Source: an uncultured Cryptobacterium sp. | GTDB lineage: Bacteria > Actinomycetota > Coriobacteriia > Coriobacteriales > Eggerthellaceae | Direction: 5' to 3' | Length of the DNA stretch: 34,038 nt | Assembly (NCBI GenBank): GCA_900554685.1 | Contig: USIG01000002.1 | Location: forward strand, 1-34,038 | In this document: piece after piece, positions 6,531 through 13,759 of the stretch | Position numbering within the stretch: position 1 is the stretch's first letter | Layout of the letters: the number at the start of each line of letters is the position of its first letter | Translations under genes and position numbers: made by a program | Notes under the pieces: generated by a model | What the model was told of the DNA's origin: nothing | Database searches by the model: none | Seen by the model: only the letters and a program-made list of their open reading frames with translations

Positions 6531-8153
6531 GTGCCAACAAACCGCAGGCAAAATATACCAGGAAAAACACCACGCCCCTCACGAAATTCCCACAGAACAC
6601 GCTTAGCGCATCGCTCGACCGCACGTGAAAACATCTTTAAGCAACACAGCAAAAGTTCAAGCAGTTTGCTGGGGGGTCGCTCTGTTGTCAGTTCAGGCAA
6701 ACGTACAGGAAAACATAGTGTTAAATCTGGCAGCAGACCAAGTGTGGTCAAACCAAGTTTTTCTACCTCTGGCCCCGTTCTAGGATCGAAAGGTGTTTTT
6801 GGAGCGGATGCCAAAACACGCAAGACCAAAGGCACTACCTCCGGGTACCAGCCAAAGCCCCTCAACGTTGGGGGATCTGCGCAAGCAAAACTTACCCCTC
6901 AAGTGCTCCTTACTAGAAGAAACCTTCTTATCGGGGCAGCAGCCGTAGGAGGTATCGCAGCCCTTGGCGGAGGCATATCGCTTGCCTCAAATGCTCTTGA
7001 AGGTGATTCCACTGAGCAGATCACCTCTATCAGCGTACCCGAGGATGCTGTTGAACAGCAGGCGGACTATACCTTGATTGAAAACTATACGGATTACGTT
7101 CAGCTTACCGGATCATATTCTCTGCCCTATGGCACGCTTGTTTGGGCTGACAACGACACGGTAGCAGCCTGCCTTAATCCCACCGAAGAAGCAAGTCCTT
7201 TGAACACCGTAAGTGTGTTGTATCTTTCGAGCGGCAATACAAGAACAGTCCTTGATGCAGCGCAAAGCGTTGATGAAGGATTTGAAATCCTTGATGTGCG
7301 CTGCAGTGAAAACGGATTGGTATGGACCGAATCTAACCCCTATCAATCACGTTGGCGCGTATACACTGCTTCGCTCTCAGATGGTTCAGCAGCAAACATC
7401 CAACAGGTCGACGAAGGCGATTCAAACTGGCTTATGCCCTCGCTTGCTGCGATTGATAACACCGCCTTTTGGCAAGTTACCCCCAACTCTTCAGGACAAG
7501 CAGCAAACGAACCTGCTGAATTGCGCGCTGCTACCTTTGGATCAAGCAACGTGCAGCACGTTTATTCTTCAAAGAGAGCCTTTGCAACCCGCGTTACCCC
7601 AGCAACCGATGGTGTTGTTATTACGCCGCGCGCTGATTCGACCACGGTCTATTACCAGCTCACTAAAATAGCAGCTGATTCGCTTCAAACAGTCGACCAA
7701 ATGACGCTGCCTTCCTCCATGACCCCTGAAGTGGTGGGATATGGATCGAGCGGGTTTTCGTTTGGCTTTACAAGCATCTACAATTACGGGGGAGGTATCG
7801 CGAACCTTGGCACCTATACTCCCCGCGCTGCTGTTCAGGCCTACAACTACAACAACCTACCCTGGTTCCGCTTCGGCAGATCACCCATTACTGCACCTTG
7901 CTGGTGTGGCAATTGGTTTATCGTGAAATCCACAACAGCCCTATCAGGTGTTCATTTTGCCAGCAAAAGTTACTTTGCTATCGATACGGTCAGTGGCGCC
8001 GATTCATATGGAGAGCAGCTTGTCTCATCAGGAAGTTGCTCGTCTTTTGTGGGATTGAGCCAGGTAAGCGATGATACCAATGCCGAAAACGACCATACCC
8101 TCATCCGCATTTTCAAGCCCATTGAAGATGCGATTGGAAATGCCTTCGCATAA
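6531..8153 (+). CDS. Surface/exported protein with internal twin-arginine segment and propeller-like domain
   Basis: This is the only plus-strand gene. Its 540 residues begin with about 127 residues that are very rich in Arg, Lys, Ser, Gly and Thr with almost no acidic residues. Then comes LTRRNLLIGAAAVGG with twin Arg at 129-130 and a hydrophobic stretch to about 152. This matches a Tat signal core with an abnormally long n-region, or a type II membrane anchor with a basic cytoplasmic tail. The remainder (about 160-540) has repeated strand-rich segments with YLSSGNTRTVLDA- and GLVWTESNPYQSRW-like patterns. These suggest a beta-propeller, but no family is recognised. The GTG start has AGGAG five bases upstream. 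It is divergent from the two-component operon, so it could be under its control. A strong convergent terminator closes it. Confidence 0.8.
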   Translation: MPTNRRQNIPGKTPRPSRNSHRTRLAHRSTARENIFKQHSKSSSSLLGGRSVVSSGKRTGKHSVKSGSRPSVVKPSFSTSGPVLGSKGVFGADAKTRKTKGTTSGYQPKPLNVGGSAQAKLTPQVLLTRRNLLIGAAAVGGIAALGGGISLASNALEGDSTEQITSISVPEDAVEQQADYTLIENYTDYVQLTGSYSLPYGTLVWADNDTVAACLNPTEEASPLNTVSVLYLSSGNTRTVLDAAQSVDEGFEILDVRCSENGLVWTESNPYQSRWRVYTASLSDGSAANIQQVDEGDSNWLMPSLAAIDNTAFWQVTPNSSGQAANEPAELRAATFGSSNVQHVYSSKRAFATRVTPATDGVVITPRADSTTVYYQLTKIAADSLQTVDQMTLPSSMTPEVVGYGSSGFSFGFTSIYNYGGGIANLGTYTPRAAVQAYNYNNLPWFRFGRSPITAPCWCGNWFIVKSTTALSGVHFASKSYFAIDTVSGADSYGEQLVSSGSCSSFVGLSQVSDDTNAENDHTLIRIFKPIEDAIGNAFA

Positions 8154-8264
8154 AAAAGACAAAAAGCCTCTTTTGACCTACAACTCGGTCATAAGCCCTC
8201 GTTTTGCTACAAAAAAGCTGGGTTAAGGGTCTACAACCCTCATTACCCCCATTTATCTATCAAA

Positions 8265-8295
8265 AAAAGCTGGTGCATTCAATGCACCAGCTTTT
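8265..8295. terminator. Bidirectional terminator between the twin-arginine protein gene and purB
   Basis: A 14-bp stem (AAAAGCTGGTGCAT with ATGCACCAGCTTTT) with a 3-base loop lies between two convergent genes. A-rich sequence on one side and T-rich on the other let it work in both directions. Confidence 0.9.
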
Positions 8296-8320
8296 GGTTT
8301 TAAAAGGCTGTTAATAAACT

Positions 8321-9664
8321 TTAAAATTCAAGTTCCTTTAAGCGATCAAACACAACATCTTTTCGCGTCAAGAAATCCCATGGATCAAAAATTTCATCCA
8401 GTGTTTCCTTCGAAAGATTTGCTTCAGGATCAGCCTCAAGACGCTCGCGATAGGTAGGACCGTCAACAGCATTTTGAATGTCCTCCCACACCTTCATCGC
8501 ATTGCGCTGAACGATGACGTAAGCATCTTCACGGGTAATGCCCGTCTGAACTAAAGCAAGCAAAACCTTAGAAGAGAAGATAAGTCCCTTTGTTCTCCAC
8601 AGATTGTGCTCCATCTTGGCAGGATAGGTCTGCAAGCCATCAAGCATCCATTGCATCTTGCCGAACATGTAGTCAAGGGCAATAAAGCTATCCGCGAGTG
8701 CTACACGCTCAGCGCCAGAATGCGAAATATCGCGTTCATACCACAGAGCAACATCATCAAGGGCAACCTGAGCGTTAGCTTTCACCACGCGAGACAGGCC
8801 ACAGACGCGCTCTGCTGTAATAGGATTGCGCTTGTGAGGCATTGCCGAAGATCCCTTTTGTCCTTTCGCGAAAGGTTCTTCTGCTTCGATAACATCGGAC
8901 TGCTGAAGAAGACGTACCTGCATAGCAATAGACTCAAGCGTAGAGGCAGTTACCGCCAAGGCAGTCATAACCTGAGCGTGACGATCACGCGCAAGTACCT
9001 GTGTCGACAGAGGATCAGGCGTTAATCCCAACTTTTCGCACACATACTGCTCGATAAAGGGATCGATGCTTGAATACGTTCCAACCGCACCAGAGATAGC
9101 ACCCGTTGCCGCCACACGACGAGCTTCCTCAAGACGGGTTTGTGCACGCTTAAGTGCCCACGCCCAGGAACCAAACTTCATACCAAACGTCATAGGTTCA
9201 GCATGGATACCATGGGTACGGCCCACACAAAGCGTTTCCTGGAATTCAAAAGCGCGACGCTTGCATGTTTCGCCCAACTGCTTTACATCGGCAAGAATAA
9301 TATCAAGCGCTTGGGTAATTTGATAAGAAAGCGCTGTGTCACCCAAGTCAGAAGAAGTCATGCCGTAGTGCACCCAGCGGCTTGGTGGTTCCATGCCTTC
9401 AGGAAGATCGGCATCAATATACTCAGCCATGTTGGTGGTAAAGGCAATCACGTCATGATTGGTTACCTTTTCGATCTCGTCAATGCGCTCAACGGTAAAG
9501 TTGGCATGTTCGCGAATCCAAGCTGCCTCTTCTTTGGTAATACCTGACTTACCCAGTTCAGCTTGAGCTTCGCATGCGAGTACTTCGATTTCTTTCCAAA
9601 TTTCAAACTTGTTTTGCAATTCCCAAATTGCTCCCATTTCGGGACGGGTATAACGACCAATCAT
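8321..9664 (-). CDS. purB: Adenylosuccinate lyase
   Basis: PurB acts twice in purine synthesis: it splits fumarate from SAICAR to give AICAR, and from adenylosuccinate to give AMP. The 447-residue protein shows the aspartase/fumarase superfamily pattern: the N-terminal MIGRYTRPEMGAIWE, HYGMTSSDLGDTA, VGRTHGIHAEP (catalytic His) and the signature GSSAMPHKRNP with the mobile catalytic Ser. AGGAAGG precedes the ATG. The two TrkA-like genes end 39 bp upstream in the same direction, so all three may form one transcript. Confidence 0.97.
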   Translation of the reverse strand: MIGRYTRPEMGAIWELQNKFEIWKEIEVLACEAQAELGKSGITKEEAAWIREHANFTVERIDEIEKVTNHDVIAFTTNMAEYIDADLPEGMEPPSRWVHYGMTSSDLGDTALSYQITQALDIILADVKQLGETCKRRAFEFQETLCVGRTHGIHAEPMTFGMKFGSWAWALKRAQTRLEEARRVAATGAISGAVGTYSSIDPFIEQYVCEKLGLTPDPLSTQVLARDRHAQVMTALAVTASTLESIAMQVRLLQQSDVIEAEEPFAKGQKGSSAMPHKRNPITAERVCGLSRVVKANAQVALDDVALWYERDISHSGAERVALADSFIALDYMFGKMQWMLDGLQTYPAKMEHNLWRTKGLIFSSKVLLALVQTGITREDAYVIVQRNAMKVWEDIQNAVDGPTYRERLEADPEANLSKETLDEIFDPWDFLTRKDVVFDRLKELEF

Positions 9665-9703
9665 ACCTTTTCCTTCCTCTGGTCAGCGCTTGCGTATTTT
9701 ATT

Positions 9704-10375
9704 TTAGAGCGATCGAACCAATTCAACCGCAGTATCTACCCGATCGGTATCCGCTGCAACAATAACCTGATCTCCCGGGAAAATGCGAGTTTCGCCACCC
9801 ACTACTTCCACTTCATCAGCATGGGATACCGCAATAAGACGAACCCCTTCTCCAAACTCCAGATCAAGGGCGCGTATTCCGTGAAAATTGTCATGGTTTC
9901 GCATGGTGGGCACTTTGATTTCAGTCAGAGCAATCTGATCGCTTGTCAAAGTGACTGCAGCACTCATTGAACCCATCATTGCCTCTTCTTCAATCATATG
10001 AGCAATAAGCGCCGTAGAAGAGATGCTTTCAATGCCTAAACGACGGAAAATTCTCAGGTTTTTAGGGCTATTTACCCTTGCAATACTACGAGGAACATCA
10101 AAAACGCGAGTTGCAATCTCGCACGCCGCAAGATTGTCTTCGTCTTGTCCCGTAGCAGCTACAAAAACATCTGCCTGATCGGTACCTGCATCATCTTGAA
10201 TAGTCGCAGAACATCCATCGCCATGAATAACCAAGCAGGAACCATCAAGCTTTTCTGAGAGCTCTATTGCTGCACTTTCTTCTTCTTCGATAATAGCAAC
10301 TTGATTGTCGCCACGAAGAAGCGTGCTTGCTAAATAAGCACCCAGTTTACCGCCACCAACAATAACGATATACAT
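9704..10375 (-). CDS. trkA: TrkA-type potassium uptake regulatory protein (second of a pair)
   Basis: The 223-residue cytoplasmic protein has an N-terminal Rossmann RCK domain (MYIVIVGGGKLGAYLAS, acidic EEEES after strand 2, HGDGCS, AATGQDEDNL) and a C-terminal RCK_C domain from about residue 140. Such proteins bind NAD(H)/ATP and gate Trk/Ktr potassium channels. The ATG at 10375 is chosen because GGAGG lies five bases upstream and the nucleotide-binding fold starts at once; the frame extends upstream but overlaps the previous gene. Only 11 bases separate it from the partner gene. The paired single-copy TrkA layout matches the ceoB/ceoC type of other Actinomycetota. No TrkH/TrkG channel gene is in the window. 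Confidence 0.92.
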   Translation of the reverse strand: MYIVIVGGGKLGAYLASTLLRGDNQVAIIEEEESAAIELSEKLDGSCLVIHGDGCSATIQDDAGTDQADVFVAATGQDEDNLAACEIATRVFDVPRSIARVNSPKNLRIFRRLGIESISSTALIAHMIEEEAMMGSMSAAVTLTSDQIALTEIKVPTMRNHDNFHGIRALDLEFGEGVRLIAVSHADEVEVVGGETRIFPGDQVIVAADTDRVDTAVELVRSL

Positions 10376-10386
10376 GAGCTCCTCCG

Positions 10387-11046
10387 TTAATCCTGAGCGA
10401 ACTTTGCGATAGTCGGAATCGCACTTTGGGCAACTACTGCCAAAACAGCATCGCCCTGATACAAAATACTTGAAGAAGAAGGAATTGAGCTGATACTGCC
10501 ATCCGCACGCTCGAAAGCGCACACGCGGAGGGCATGACGCGACTCAAGCTCCGAAACTTTGATAGAGGTTTGGCCGGTCGAGCTCAAATCAAGCGCAAAT
10601 TGCAGCACTTCATAATCAGAAAATGTCGCAATATGATCACCGATACCAGAAGTTGCCTTCGAAAACAGCTCTTCGGCAACGAGTGTTGTACCACACACGT
10701 AATCGATACCAAGCTGCATATAGGTTCTCTCATGAGAACTGTCGTAGAGTCGAGCAACGGCATGGGGAACATCGTAGAGCCGACGTGCGATTTCTACCAC
10801 CATCAAATTAGCGTTGTCGCTCTGCGTTACTGCTGCTACAAAATCGCAATCTTCAATACCCGCCGCAACTAACACTTCTTCGTCATATCCAACCCCGGGA
10901 AAGGTGGATCCATTGAAGTCTCGTCCCAATGACGCAAAAGCGCGGGGGTTACGATCAATAACGCATACATTGTCGTCGTGGTCAGAAAGCATCAAAGCCA
11001 GCCGAGAACCCACGCGTCCGCAGCCAACAATAATTACGTTGCTCAT
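10387..11046 (-). CDS. trkA: TrkA-type potassium uptake regulatory protein (first of a pair)
   Basis: This 219-residue protein has the RCK_N motif MSNVIIVGCGRVGSRLALMLS, then VCVIDRNPRAF (acidic residue that selects NAD), GVGYDEEVL and AAVTQSDNANLM, with an RCK_C domain from about residue 140. It is diverged from its downstream partner but has the same architecture, so the two probably form a hetero-oligomeric ring that gates a Trk potassium channel encoded elsewhere. It opens a likely transcript with the second trkA and purB. A TATACT box lies at 11070-11075 on the minus strand, about 25 bases before the start. Confidence 0.92.
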   Translation of the reverse strand: MSNVIIVGCGRVGSRLALMLSDHDDNVCVIDRNPRAFASLGRDFNGSTFPGVGYDEEVLVAAGIEDCDFVAAVTQSDNANLMVVEIARRLYDVPHAVARLYDSSHERTYMQLGIDYVCGTTLVAEELFSKATSGIGDHIATFSDYEVLQFALDLSSTGQTSIKVSELESRHALRVCAFERADGSISSIPSSSSILYQGDAVLAVVAQSAIPTIAKFAQD

Positions 11047-11397
11047 AGCCGTCCTTTTCTCGTCGCTTCAGTATAGCGCAGACACTCATAGCAAACGTAT
11101 GAGACCCTCACTTGCAACTAGCATACCTATAAGTTTTATGCCTCTCAGTTTTCACGTCCAATCATAACCAACCGAATAGCGGATGGTTCGCTCTTGTAGG
11201 CCTTTGACTCGCTGATGGGTCTTTAGCCCGCTGGAAACCCGAATAACAAAAGCGCACACTACGGTGCGCTTTGTGTTTTCTTGTGCTTTGAATTTTCTTA
11301 TTCCTTATGCAACAAGAACATCTATGGTATCTGTTTTGATAAGCACGCAAAAGAAGGCAAGCCGCCTTAACCAAGCCACCTTACCTCTTGAAGAGTT
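11047..11397. other. Intergenic region with hairpins, no gene seen
   Basis: About 350 bp with no convincing reading frame. It holds the promoter side of the trkA pair (a TATACT box at 11070-11075, minus) and a hairpin at 11166-11188 (AACCA-A-CCG, AATAG loop, CGG-A-TGGTT). The terminator of the next gene upstream lies at 11249-11272. No tRNA fold or riboswitch motif that I recognise was found, including the c-di-AMP type that controls potassium genes elsewhere. Confidence 0.6.
11249..11272 (-). terminator. Terminator of the double-psi beta-barrel gene
   Basis: AAAGCGCAC pairs with GTGCGCTTT across a 6-base loop, followed on the minus strand by TTGTTATT. It lies about 125 bp beyond the stop at 11398. 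On the plus strand a T-rich tract also follows, but no plus-strand gene needs it. Confidence 0.75.
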
Positions 11398-12207
11398 TTA
11401 CAGGAAGCGATAATACACGTTGCGAACTCCCCAGTCAGAAGGAGCAGAAGCGCCGAAGGCCTTATAGACGCCCGGAGCTAAGTCAAGCGCACGTCCATAC
11501 TGCGCAAAACCACCTGTGTCGGTTACCGTTGCGATAACAACTTTGCCGTCATAGCAAATCTCGACAATGCTTCCCACCAAGTACGACTGGGCTGCTGGCA
11601 CTGCAACGGTAATGCTGTTATCGGTCAACGCAATACCTGATGAGGTGTCGGTTACCCCAAAGTTTCCTGCGCCATCATCGTTTGTGGTGATGTTATAGCC
11701 TGATGCAGCACCGCACGACCAGGTGCCATCATTTACGTCGGGAGCCACACGGGGCGCCGTAGGAAGCGGATCAAGCGTACATACCTCGGAAGCTTTACGA
11801 AGAGCTTCTGGATTAGTTTCATCAATAGCCACAGGAACAACAACGGGGTCAGGATCCTTAACCGTAATAGAACGTTGAGCACCCTCACTTAAATCAACGG
11901 TTTCAGAAACTGTCATCGCATCGCCTTGTTGCGAGGAAACGCCCGAGGCACGATCAGCAGCGGAAATTTGAGAGCTTTCGGAATTTGTCTGGGCACTACC
12001 AAAGCCCAGGGTAGAAGAGTCTTCCTGTCCAGAACCTTGAGCCTGCGTGGCACCACTCAATAAAAGAACCGCTACTACGACGGTCATAAGAGCAGCTATA
12101 CACACAAAAGGAAGTGCTCTTTTTCTTGTATGTGAACTGGCTTTAGCCAAAAAACTCCAATGCCGTGGCTTCGCCGTTATGTTTTCGATACTTCGTATGT
12201 AGTTCAT
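11398..12207 (-). CDS. Secreted or membrane-anchored protein with a RlpA-like double-psi beta-barrel
   Basis: The 269-residue protein has a basic N-terminus (HTRKRALPF) followed by a hydrophobic helix (VCIAALMTVVVAVLLLSG) that serves as signal peptide or anchor. A Ser/Gln/Glu-rich low-complexity linker of about 100 residues follows. The last 100 residues or so are a double-psi beta-barrel: SCGAASGYN, VAVPAAQSYLVGSIVEICYDGKVV, VTDTGGF and GRALDLAPGVYKAFG. This fold occurs in RlpA, resuscitation-promoting factors and other wall-active proteins. The Asp in VTDTGGF is where lytic-transglycosylase-like members carry an acidic residue. Wall binding or cleavage is inferred, not shown. The ATG at 12207 is used; an upstream TTG (12219) has poor support. 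No clear ribosome-binding site is visible for either. Confidence 0.82.
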   Translation of the reverse strand: MNYIRSIENITAKPRHWSFLAKASSHTRKRALPFVCIAALMTVVVAVLLLSGATQAQGSGQEDSSTLGFGSAQTNSESSQISAADRASGVSSQQGDAMTVSETVDLSEGAQRSITVKDPDPVVVPVAIDETNPEALRKASEVCTLDPLPTAPRVAPDVNDGTWSCGAASGYNITTNDDGAGNFGVTDTSSGIALTDNSITVAVPAAQSYLVGSIVEICYDGKVVIATVTDTGGFAQYGRALDLAPGVYKAFGASAPSDWGVRNVYYRFL

Positions 12208-12383
12208 GCGAAAACACAAGGGCCTTCATTCTTTGTTTGTACGCAAAGCATATACGCACACAAAGAAGCGCGAAAGCGCACGTTCCATTATACCGTCATT
12301 GGCTTTATCTACCAAATTTTGCCCTCGGCAAGCGGTGATAGAGGCGTGAATCTCCTTGTAAAACAAGAGAAGTACTTAGGTCC

Positions 12384-13331
12384 TTATCCGGCTCTAAACA
12401 GGGGAAAGGTAATATTGTGTCGAGAATATGAGAAAACAGCCAAAAGACGCTCGAGAATTCCCACTTCACCAAGCATCCATACCAAAGCAACCCCGAATAA
12501 AAGAACCATCGCAACGAGTGCTTCGGGGCGTTTTCTTACCAAGAAATAAACAAAGCAACCCAGGGCTACGCCACACAAAACAAAAGGAACAATGCTAATT
12601 CGCTCAAAAGAATGTAAGGGGCAAATCCCCAGCGTAAAAGGCAGTAACGCAAGGGCTAACTCGACACAAAAGATAAGACCGGTGAGACGAATAATAAACG
12701 GTAGACGATCATAGAAGCACACCAACAAAGTGGTTCCCGCCACAATAAGAAGCTCTGGCCAAAAGTTAAAAATCTCAAGTTTCGGATAACGAGCAATGAA
12801 GGAATTTGCCATCGCAATGAAAAGAGCTGTCATTGCCACCGCAACCGTGACCACAATAAGAAGGCGATTGGTATAAGGCATATCGTCATCGTCAGAACGA
12901 CCATGTCGATAGGCAATATATACTTCTTGACGCTCGACATTGATACCTTCACCCTGTGGAGGCTGCGGAGGCACATGCCCCGCATCAGCATGAACGCCAT
13001 AACGTTCAGGACCCTTAGAAGCACTTGTTTTTTGCGCTTCAACAACGCTCTCATAACGATCAGAGACAACCGAAACAGGAGCAGTTTCAATCACTCTTTC
13101 ATCTTCAGGCTGCTTGGGGAGTATAAAGGCCAGTACAAGATAAGGAATCGTGATTATACCCGCAGTAGACACAAACAACACTATGCAGGTTACACGGGCA
13201 ACGATTGCATCCACTTCAAGATATTGGGCAATCCCGCCACATACGCCAGCAAGCACTCTGTCGTTGTTGCTTTTATATAGAGTTGGAGAAGCCTTCGTGG
13301 CTACTTGATTAGTATGTTTGACCGTAGCCAC
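12384..13331 (-). CDS. PspC-domain multi-pass membrane protein
   Basis: The 315-residue protein starts with a PspC domain (YKSNNDRVLAGVCGGIAQYLEVDAIVARV, then a membrane helix and the LPKQPEDE end). A cytoplasmic linker of about 70 residues follows, then four hydrophobic helices in the C-terminal third (LLIVVTVAVAMTALFIAM, ELLIVAGTTLLVCF, IVPFVLCGVALGCFVYF, VAMVLLFGVALVWMLG). PspC domains sense or respond to membrane stress. The long C-terminal membrane part resembles the PspC/LiaF-like extended proteins of Actinomycetota. No PspA or PspB gene is nearby. The GTG at 13331 has AAAGGA upstream at good spacing, better than the TTG at 13355. A GCGC-GAAA-GCGC hairpin at 12268-12279 beyond the stop is at most a weak terminator. 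Confidence 0.88.
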   Translation of the reverse strand: MATVKHTNQVATKASPTLYKSNNDRVLAGVCGGIAQYLEVDAIVARVTCIVLFVSTAGIITIPYLVLAFILPKQPEDERVIETAPVSVVSDRYESVVEAQKTSASKGPERYGVHADAGHVPPQPPQGEGINVERQEVYIAYRHGRSDDDDMPYTNRLLIVVTVAVAMTALFIAMANSFIARYPKLEIFNFWPELLIVAGTTLLVCFYDRLPFIIRLTGLIFCVELALALLPFTLGICPLHSFERISIVPFVLCGVALGCFVYFLVRKRPEALVAMVLLFGVALVWMLGEVGILERLLAVFSYSRHNITFPLFRAG

Positions 13332-13759
13332 CTCGTATCCTTTCAAATGCTTCAAATACCCGCGCTCGACGCACTACGCCTTGCGCCCGCTTCTCCGCAT
13401 CCGCTTTCCTGCACCCGCTTTTTATGTCCACTTTTTATGCCGCTTTCGGATACAGAGTGCTTTTGAGCTCAGTCCTGTATGCGAAACGCCTTGAGTAGAA
13501 CCTCTTCTATAAGCCGTTTTATTAATCCAGCGAAAATCGATGCAGGGAAAACTTACCGCTTTCTTACATAATTTTCTTCTTATGCCTCATTCTAAGCAGA
13601 AAACAGGATTCGTTTATAAACCGTTGCTCTCAAGAGCAAAGCGCTACAAAACAAATACCCTGGCGAACAAAAAGGCTCCTTTCTAGCCCCGAGACCTAAG
13701 CCTTAAGCTCGAAGTCTTCGCCGACACTCCTTTAAAACTATCTTCCCCCGAGAATAAAG
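13332..13759. other. Intergenic region with small repeats, no gene seen
   Basis: About 430 bp without a supported reading frame. It contains a weak terminator-like GGCT/AGCC hairpin followed by TTTTT on the minus strand (about 13671-13687), which could end the bPH2 operon. TTGCTCT-CA-AGAGCAA forms a 7-bp hairpin at 13624-13639, and CGAAGTCTTCG is an 11-bp palindrome. Degenerate CCGCTTT-type repeats occur around 13388-13446. The promoter of the PspC gene must lie here, but no good -35/-10 pair stands out. Confidence 0.5.

Noticed and set aside
6479..6865. Minus-strand 128-codon frame opposite the start of the twin-arginine protein gene
   Set aside because: It mirrors the biased Arg/Ser/Gly codons of the plus-strand gene and has no recognisable features; the plus-strand frame has the ribosome-binding site and a 540-codon length.
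11166..11188. Hairpin considered as a tRNA arm or riboswitch
   Set aside because: No cloverleaf can be drawn around it, and no conserved riboswitch motif known to me, including that of c-di-AMP, fits the flanks.
12160..12549. Plus-strand 129-codon frame between the double-psi barrel and PspC genes
   Set aside because: It overlaps both minus-strand genes at its ends, lacks a ribosome-binding site, and has no protein-like pattern in its unique middle part.
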